NCBI GenBank assembly: GCA_903906365.1
Contig: CAIVKC010000025.1
Span: 1 to 50,466, forward strand
Reading direction: 5' to 3'
Origin: an uncultured Bacteroidota bacterium
Lineage (GTDB): Bacteria; Bacteroidota; Bacteroidia; Chitinophagales; Chitinophagaceae
Length of the DNA stretch: 50,466 nt
Made by a program: the position numbers and the translations under genes. Under the pieces are notes generated by a model, which was not told the DNA's origin, did no database searches, and was given only the letters and a program-made list of their open reading frames with translations. Every line of letters starts with the position of its first letter. Position 1 is the first letter of the stretch. Of the stretch, positions 45,586 through 50,466 are shown one piece after another.

Positions 45586-47178
45586 TCAGCTGGCCAGTTT
45601 CCGGGCAAGGACCTCAGCCACTCTTTCCCCGTCCATGGCGGCACTCATGATTCCTCCCGCATAGCCCGCACCTTCCCCGCAGGGATAGAGGTTAGTGATA
45701 TGGGGATGTTGAAGCCCGGCCGCATCCCTGGGAATCCTAACCGGTGAGGATGTTCTCGATTCAGTAGCAACCAACACGGCCTCATTGGTAAAGTATCCTT
45801 TCATTTTCTTGCCAAAAGCCTTAAATGCATGACAAAGGCCCTCACTTACAAATACCGGCAGTACATCATGCAGGGAAACCGACCGGATGCCGGGCAGGTA
45901 GGAGCAGTGGGGTAGGGAGGAGGAAATGCGGTGGCTGACAAAATCATCCATTCGCTGGGCCGGGGCAACCATCCTGCCGCCTCCCAGTTGATAGGCCCGT
46001 TGCTCCACGGACTCCTGAAATTTCATGGCAGCCAGCGGGCCATAACCGCTGAAATCCGGGATATCCTTGTTTTCCACACTGATGACTATGCCTGAATTGG
46101 CGAATGGATTGTCCCTTTTGGAAGGGGACCATCCGTTGACCACAATTTCCCCTGGATTGGTCGCTGCCGGGGCAATGATGCCTCCGGGGCACATGCAGAA
46201 GGAAAAGACCCCCTTGCCCCTGAATTGTTCCACCAGGCTGTAGGAGGCAGGCGGGAGCAGGGCAGGTCTTAGCGGTGGGCTGCCCATGGACATTCCGGCC
46301 GGCATGCAATGGTACTGAATGCGATCGATCAGGGTCTGCGGGTGTTCAATACGCACTCCCAGGGCAAAGGGCTTTGACTCTATGAGGATTCCTTTTCGAT
46401 GCAGGAGCTCGAAAATATCCCGGGCGGAATGCCCGGTGGCCAGAATAACAGCATCGGCCGCGATCCGGTCCCCATCTGCAGTCATTACCTCTGCGATTCG
46501 GTCGTTTTCCAGCCTCAAATCGGTCACTTTCTTTTCAAATTGGAAAATACCCCCGCAATCCAGAATGCCCTGCCGCATGGCGGTAATTATCTGCGGCAGC
46601 TTATTGGTCCCAATATGGGGATGGGCGTCATAGAGAATATTCTCCCTTGCCCCGAAATGCACGAGCAGTCCAAGGATGCGGTTCACATCCCCTCTTTTAT
46701 TACTTCTGGTGTAGAGTTTACCATCGCTGTATGTTCCGGCGCCCCCTTCCCCAAAACAATAGTTGCTATCCGGCTGGACGATACCTTCCTTATTTAACAG
46801 GGCGAGGTCCCGACGTCTGGCACGCACATCCTTTCCCCTTTCAAGCAGGAGGGGCTGAATACCGGCCTCTATGAGCTTCAGGGCGGCAAACAACCCGGCG
46901 GGGCCGGCCCCAATGATGATGACCCTGCGGGGAGCCCGGGATACATCCCTGAAATGAAAGGTGGCCGTCTCCCGGTGCAGGAAGGGCTCATTGAAAAATG
47001 CCAGGAGGCTCACCATGATCCAGGCCTGCCTGCCCCGGGCATCGATGGAACGTTTGAGGATCTGGAATCCCGTCAGTTGATCTATCTGCTGGCCGGAGGC
47101 CCTGGCAATTTGAAGCCTGAGCAGTTGCTCATCCATGGCTTCGGCCGGAAGCAATTTTAAATGTAGTATCTGTTGCAT
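45586..47178 (-). CDS. Uncharacterised FAD-dependent dehydrogenase (COG2509 type)
   Basis: The 530-residue protein has a 90-residue N-terminal domain, then the FAD Rossmann motif VIIIGAGPAGLFAALKLIEAG. The family-specific stretch NYCFGEGGAGTYSDGKLYTRSNKRG follows, and a VILATGHSARDIFELL segment lies further on. The C-terminus (YPCGEGAGYAGGIMSAAMDG) closes the FAD site. COG2509 proteins are widespread and biochemically poorly known. It is monocistronic as far as can be seen, with 190 bases to the ABC ATPase gene and 710 bases to dnaA. Confidence 0.9.
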   Translation of the reverse strand: MQQILHLKLLPAEAMDEQLLRLQIARASGQQIDQLTGFQILKRSIDARGRQAWIMVSLLAFFNEPFLHRETATFHFRDVSRAPRRVIIIGAGPAGLFAALKLIEAGIQPLLLERGKDVRARRRDLALLNKEGIVQPDSNYCFGEGGAGTYSDGKLYTRSNKRGDVNRILGLLVHFGARENILYDAHPHIGTNKLPQIITAMRQGILDCGGIFQFEKKVTDLRLENDRIAEVMTADGDRIAADAVILATGHSARDIFELLHRKGILIESKPFALGVRIEHPQTLIDRIQYHCMPAGMSMGSPPLRPALLPPASYSLVEQFRGKGVFSFCMCPGGIIAPAATNPGEIVVNGWSPSKRDNPFANSGIVISVENKDIPDFSGYGPLAAMKFQESVEQRAYQLGGGRMVAPAQRMDDFVSHRISSSLPHCSYLPGIRSVSLHDVLPVFVSEGLCHAFKAFGKKMKGYFTNEAVLVATESRTSSPVRIPRDAAGLQHPHITNLYPCGEGAGYAGGIMSAAMDGERVAEVLARKLAS

Positions 47179-47888
47179 CGTGTCGGGCAGTTAACCCAAA
47201 AACGCTTTTTTATGAAGGTATTTATTGATAGAATTAGACAGGTAAAACTAATACAATTTTTTCCATTCTGTTTTTCAGCCATTTAGTAAAACCAGGGTTC
47301 AAAACCCAGGCATCTTCATACAATTAAATTCCGGTTAATCATATAAAGTATACTATTATTTTAAAAAATAAATCCGTAAAAAAAATGCCCGGTTCTTTTC
47401 TCACATATAAATAATCAGTATCTTCAAATGCTTCCTAAAAAGTCTGTCATGGGGAATATTAATCCGGTTGTACATTATTTGATTGATTTCCCCTGTCACC
47501 AGATTTGCAAACCTTTCCGGAAAAAACCGTCTTTTCGGAATTCTGTAAACCACAAGGGTTCTTTACAAGGTATGACTGGCCTGTGTAATATGGGTTCATC
47601 CAAGTCTCATTTTATGGTAGAGTTATTTCGTCCAGCAGGATGATTTCCAGCGCAGGAGCATGCTGATTTTTATGAATTTATTCTTCCCTAAAACAACCTG
47701 TGGTTTCAGGGAAAAAAAGATTAAAATGTATATTAAAGCTGAATGATTAAAAACACAGGAATAAAAAATTTTTTATTCAGCAAAAAGTTTTGATATTCGT
47801 CCCCCTGTAAAAATTTAAGATGTCCACATTAGGGCGATTTTAACCAGGAAAAGCATTCATAACTCGACATAAACTGCTTCTTAATATA
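47179..47888. other. AT-rich intergenic region upstream of dnaA
   Basis: These 710 bases separate the divergent COG2509 and dnaA genes. The part from about 47215 to 47420 is strongly AT-rich with A/T runs, like a DNA-unwinding element. Only one degenerate DnaA-box-like sequence was found (ATGTCCACA at about 47820-47828, two mismatches from TTATCCACA), so an origin cannot be claimed. A 71-codon frame at 47428-47643 has no coding character that I recognise. No exact -7 element precedes dnaA. Confidence 0.5.
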
Positions 47889-49322
47889 ATGGCAAAAACG
47901 TTTGAAAAAGTCTGGATCAGTTGCCTGGAAATAATCAAGGACATTGTAGAGTGGCAGCATTACAAGACCTGGTTTGAACCCATTCATCCCGTCGAGCTGA
48001 AAAACAATGTTTTGGTGATACAGGTACCCAGTCAATTTTTTTTCGAGTACCTCGAGGAACATTACGTAAATTTGCTGGCCAAGACCTTGCGGCGTGTACT
48101 GGGTAAAGAAGCGAGACTGGAATACCGCATTATGGTTGATAGTGGCAATCAGCAAAACAAGCCTTTAACCATGGACGTGCCGGCTCAGGGATATAAAACC
48201 TTCTCCAATAATGAAATGGATTTTCCGCTCATTATTAACAACCCGGTCAAAAACCCATTTGTCATCCCCGGCTTGCGCAAAATGCAAATTGACGCACAGC
48301 TCAATCCCGTTTATACATTTGAATCTTTCATAGAAGGCGATTGTAACCGTGTTGCCCGGAGGGCCGGAAAGACAGTTGCTGAAAAACCTGGCGCCAATTC
48401 CTTTAACCCGCTGGTTATTTATGGCGGTGTGGGACTGGGAAAAACTCACCTGGCCCAGGCTATAGGCAATGAGGTAAAACGCCTTCACCAGAATAAGGTC
48501 GTCTTATATGTGAGTTCTGAAAAGTTCATCAACCAGTTTGTGGACCACAGCCGTAATAATGCCATCAACGATTTTATTCATTTTTACCAGTTGGTGGATG
48601 TCCTGATCATCGATGACGTCCAATTCTTCAACAGGGCCGAAAAATCACAGGATGCCTTTTTTGCCATATTCAACCACCTGCACCAGTCTGGTAAACAACT
48701 TATTCTCAGCTCGGACAAGCCCCCTAAGGACCTTGAAGGTCTGCAGGAAAGGTTGTTGAGCCGCTTTCGCTGGGGTTTGAGTGCTGACCTGCAGATTCCC
48801 GACTATGATACCCGGATTGAGATCCTGGAAAGGAAGATGAAAAATGACGGGCTGGATATGCCCAAGGAAGTAGTTAAATACCTGGCCTACAATATTAACA
48901 GCAATATCCGGGAATTGGAAGGGGCACTGATATCCCTTTTGGCACAGTCTTCGCTTAATAAACGTGAAATTGATCTTGAATTGGCGAAGAAAGTACTCCG
49001 TAATTTCGTTAAGACCAGTAGCAAGGAAATCACAATTGAAACCATTCAGCGCATGGTGTGCGAATATTTCGATGTTCCATATGATAAATTGCTGCAAAAG
49101 ACCCGCAAAAGAGAAATCGTGCAGGCCAGGCAAATTACCATGTACCTCGCTAAAGCCTTCACCAAGAATTCTTTAAAAACCATTGGGGAGCATTTTGGGG
49201 GCAGGGATCATACCACCGTCATTCACTCCTGCCAGACAGTCAAGGACTTGATGGACACAGATAGCCTCTTTAGGGAAAATGTAACAGAACTGCAGCAGAA
49301 AGTCCAACTGGCTGCCATGTAA
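47889..49322 (+). CDS. dnaA: Chromosomal replication initiator protein DnaA
   Basis: The 477-residue AAA+ protein opens the replication origin. The N-terminal domain I covers about 1-85 and a linker about 86-140. The AAA+ core has Walker A GGVGLGKTH (179-187) and Walker B with IIDDVQFF (Asp242-Asp243). The C-terminal domain IV ends with GGRDHTTVIHSC, the DnaA-box-binding signature. A strong terminator follows. No dnaN or gyrB gene is next to it, which is common in Bacteroidota, where dnaA often stands alone. Confidence 0.97.
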   Translation: MAKTFEKVWISCLEIIKDIVEWQHYKTWFEPIHPVELKNNVLVIQVPSQFFFEYLEEHYVNLLAKTLRRVLGKEARLEYRIMVDSGNQQNKPLTMDVPAQGYKTFSNNEMDFPLIINNPVKNPFVIPGLRKMQIDAQLNPVYTFESFIEGDCNRVARRAGKTVAEKPGANSFNPLVIYGGVGLGKTHLAQAIGNEVKRLHQNKVVLYVSSEKFINQFVDHSRNNAINDFIHFYQLVDVLIIDDVQFFNRAEKSQDAFFAIFNHLHQSGKQLILSSDKPPKDLEGLQERLLSRFRWGLSADLQIPDYDTRIEILERKMKNDGLDMPKEVVKYLAYNINSNIRELEGALISLLAQSSLNKREIDLELAKKVLRNFVKTSSKEITIETIQRMVCEYFDVPYDKLLQKTRKREIVQARQITMYLAKAFTKNSLKTIGEHFGGRDHTTVIHSCQTVKDLMDTDSLFRENVTELQQKVQLAAM

Positions 49323-49355
49323 TTCGTATTTTAATTATTTAAATATCATATCCAG

Positions 49356-49383
49356 ACCCATTCTTACAAGGAATGGGTTTTTT
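49356..49383 (+). terminator. Intrinsic terminator after dnaA
   Basis: Perfect 8-base stem, ACCCATTC (49356-49363) with GAATGGGT (49371-49378), loop TTACAAG, followed by six T (from 49378). It lies 33 bases after the dnaA stop. Confidence 0.88.
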
Positions 49384-49559
49384 CATGGACATCACCGCCC
49401 TTGGCGGATTCCCGCAGGGAAAAAAATGCCATTTGTCAGGAAAGGTAGATTGTTGGTCCCTGCATAAAGGGGTCTGCCTTCCCAGAAAGGGTGTAAGATG
49501 GAACGATTTTGCTCCGCTGATTTTCAATGAGTAGTGAAAAATAAAAAAAGTCAGGGCAA

Positions 49560-49592
49560 TTTGGGTATAAAAGGAATTAATGTTTACTTTTG
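49560..49592 (+). promoter_or_regulatory. Bacteroidota-type promoter of the tRNA-Ser/tRNA-Pro pair
   Basis: TTTG (49560-49563) and TACTTTTG (49585-49592) match the -33 and -7 consensus TTTG and TAnnTTTG exactly, with a 21-base spacer. Transcription should start near 49597. The short leader can form a CCCCTTC/GAAGGGG hairpin (49596-49602 with 49612-49618) before the tRNA at 49625. Confidence 0.8.
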
Positions 49593-49624
49593 CCTCCCCT
49601 TCAAAAAAGGCGAAGGGGCAGGCC

Positions 49625-49714
<90 letters not shown>

Positions 49715-49750
49715 AACAAAGCTCCCTGATATCAGGAGGTAAAAAGGACT

Positions 49751-49825
49751 CGGGGCGTAGTGTAGCCCGGTTATCGCGCCTGGTTTGGGACCAGGAGGTC
49801 GCAGGTTCGAATCCTGCCGCCCCGA
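49751..49825 (+). tRNA. tRNA-Pro (anticodon TGG)
   Basis: A 75-base tRNA. The acceptor stem is CGGGGCG (49751-49757) with CGCCCCG (49818-49824), discriminator A. The anticodon arm is CCTGG-TTTGGGA-CCAGG, with anticodon TGG. The T-loop GGTTCGAATCC is present and CCA is not encoded. It lies 37 bases after tRNA-Ser, so the two are probably cut from one transcript. Confidence 0.96.
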
Positions 49826-49838
49826 CAATTCTAATTGC

Positions 49839-49866
49839 AAAAGCCCAGTAAATACTGGGCTTTTTT
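49839..49866 (+). terminator. Intrinsic terminator after tRNA-Pro
   Basis: Stem GCCCAGT (49843-49849) with ACTGGGC (49854-49860), extended by flanking A/T pairs, loop AAAT, then six T (49861-49866). It closes the two-tRNA transcript. Confidence 0.88.
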
Positions 49867-49872
49867 ATTTAC

Positions 49873-49898
49873 TTTAGGGAATTTTTAGGGAATTTTTA
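49873..49898. repeat. Tandem direct repeat next to the tRNA terminator
   Basis: The 11-base unit TTTAGGGAATT occurs twice without mismatch (49873-49883 and 49884-49894), followed by a partial TTTA. It marks the change from the tRNA region to a strongly AT-rich stretch. Confidence 0.6.
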
Positions 49899-50188
49899 CA
49901 TATTCTATCTTTCCTTTCTATTTCTAAGAATTTTCAGTACTCCATTCTTCAAATAAAATACACCCAGTAAAAAAGGTCAATTATTTAACCTGAATCTGAT
50001 TGGTTGACAAACTACCACCTCTGCCTATCATTTTTAAGTCATAATTGACCCAGTTAAAGAGTTTGTATTATCAGTGAGATATTTTTCAGGTTTGTTTGAA
50101 AAACACACTATCAAATCGGAATGTATTATTTAGTCTAAAATTTCCTAAAGTTAAGTAATACTCTAAGAATAAGGGTTCAGTTAACTGA

Positions 50189-50371
50189 AGGGTAAAAAAA
50201 CAGGTAAATGGTGTTGTGGATATTGCTAGTTTAGCTGAAATTAAAACAATTATTAATGTTCCAATACTTTAAAAAGTGAATGATGATCAACTTTACCACC
50301 TAATTGAATATTTAACTTCGGAAAGTACATTGCTAATTCCAAGTCATTCTCTAATTGAAATCCTTTCCTAA
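50189..50371 (+). pseudogene. Possible decayed reading frame in the AT-rich tail
   Basis: One frame reads about 26 codons (VKKQVNGVVDIASLAEIKTI...), meets a TAA at 50270-50272, and continues in the same frame for 32 codons (VNDDQLYHLIEYLTSESTLL, then LIPSHSLIEILS) to a TAA at 50369. The amino-acid composition looks protein-like, and the end faintly recalls PIN-domain toxins, but the match is too weak to name. No start codon is evident. It may be chance in AT-rich DNA. Confidence 0.2.
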
Positions 50372-50426
50372 TCTTTTTACACCTGCTGTCCCGTCCTGAA
50401 ATAGCTTGTCACTCAAACTATTAAAA

Positions 50427-50466
50427 ATGCAGGAAAAGAAAAAGTATCGACCCAGCCCTTTGAGCC
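50427..50466 (+). CDS. Start of an unidentified gene cut by the right edge (tentative)
   Basis: An ATG at 50427 opens a frame of 13 codons to the window end (MQEKKKYRPSPLS), very basic at first. It follows a sudden change from AT-rich sequence to TGTCCCGTCCTGAAATAGC at 50387-50405. That abrupt change resembles an element boundary with its first gene close behind, as in insertion sequences, but too little is visible to identify one. Confidence 0.25.
   Translation, partial: MQEKKKYRPSPLS

Noticed and set aside
45396-45644. N-terminal extension of the NatA-like ATPase by 83 codons
   Set aside because: The extension is proline/glycine-rich and unlike any ABC ATPase; the canonical N-terminus begins at the ATG at 45395.
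47179-47888. Replication origin upstream of dnaA
   Set aside because: The region is AT-rich, but I found only one degenerate DnaA-box-like site (about 47820) and no cluster. A further 8/9 match (ATATCCACA, minus strand, 50215-50223) is isolated. A GC-skew plot of the full chromosome would decide it.

Overview
This window looks like a Bacteroidota chromosome, most probably from the family Chitinophagaceae or a close relative. That placement is an inference from content. The window carries a flexirubin-type pigment locus, with dialkylresorcinol plus aryl-polyene genes. It also has Bacteroidota-typical small families (DUF3098, DUF4293, DUF3108), a tricorn-like S41 protease, and promoters of the TTTG / TAnnTTTG type. 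No plasmid, phage or CRISPR array is visible.

Positions 1-20248 are the main feature: a flexirubin / dialkylresorcinol-aryl polyene biosynthesis and export locus, almost all on the minus strand. It is tightly packed, with many ATGA or short overlaps. In transcription order (right to left) it holds a small secreted protein, DarA, DarB, a 135-aa unknown protein, a BtrH-like cysteine-hydrolase-fold protein, an ABC-2 exporter (ATPase + permease), an acyl carrier protein, a FabF-type ketosynthase, and a cysteine-less ketosynthase partner. It continues with a GT2-DUF2062 protein, a 1292-aa MMPL exporter/acyltransferase/methyltransferase fusion, a CrtI-like FAD oxidoreductase, a C45 Ntn-hydrolase, AcpS, and an AMP-dependent ligase cut by the window edge. 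One CrtI-like paralogue (9711-11420) sits in the middle on the plus strand, behind a GC-rich, hairpin-forming intergenic stretch. The expected logic is as follows. The ligase and ACP load an aryl starter. The ketosynthase pair extends it to a polyene. DarB and DarA make the dialkylresorcinol. An acyltransferase joins the two. The MMPL and ABC systems move the product. Ketoreductase, dehydratase and tyrosine/histidine ammonia-lyase genes are not in the window and may lie beyond the left edge.

Positions 20344-49322 are a housekeeping region. It holds ruvC, a flippase-like membrane protein plus DUF3108, a metallo-beta-lactamase-fold hydrolase with a UMF1 MFS transporter, uppP, DUF3098-ftsX and leuS. 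These are followed by a secreted protein divergent from a tricorn-type protease, an M23 peptidase, DUF4293, glyA with a serine hydrolase, a sugar nucleotidyltransferase, a nitronate monooxygenase-like enzyme and a secreted carboxypeptidase-regulatory-like protein. The region ends with an M28 peptidase, a NatAB-like ABC exporter, a COG2509 FAD protein and dnaA.

Positions 49560-49866 hold a tRNA-Ser(GCT)/tRNA-Pro(TGG) pair with a clear promoter and terminator. To its right the sequence becomes strongly AT-rich and gene-poor, with a tandem repeat, an inverted repeat, a decayed-looking reading frame and a new reading frame at the edge. This looks like the border of a mobile or recently acquired segment, but no integrase or transposase is visible.
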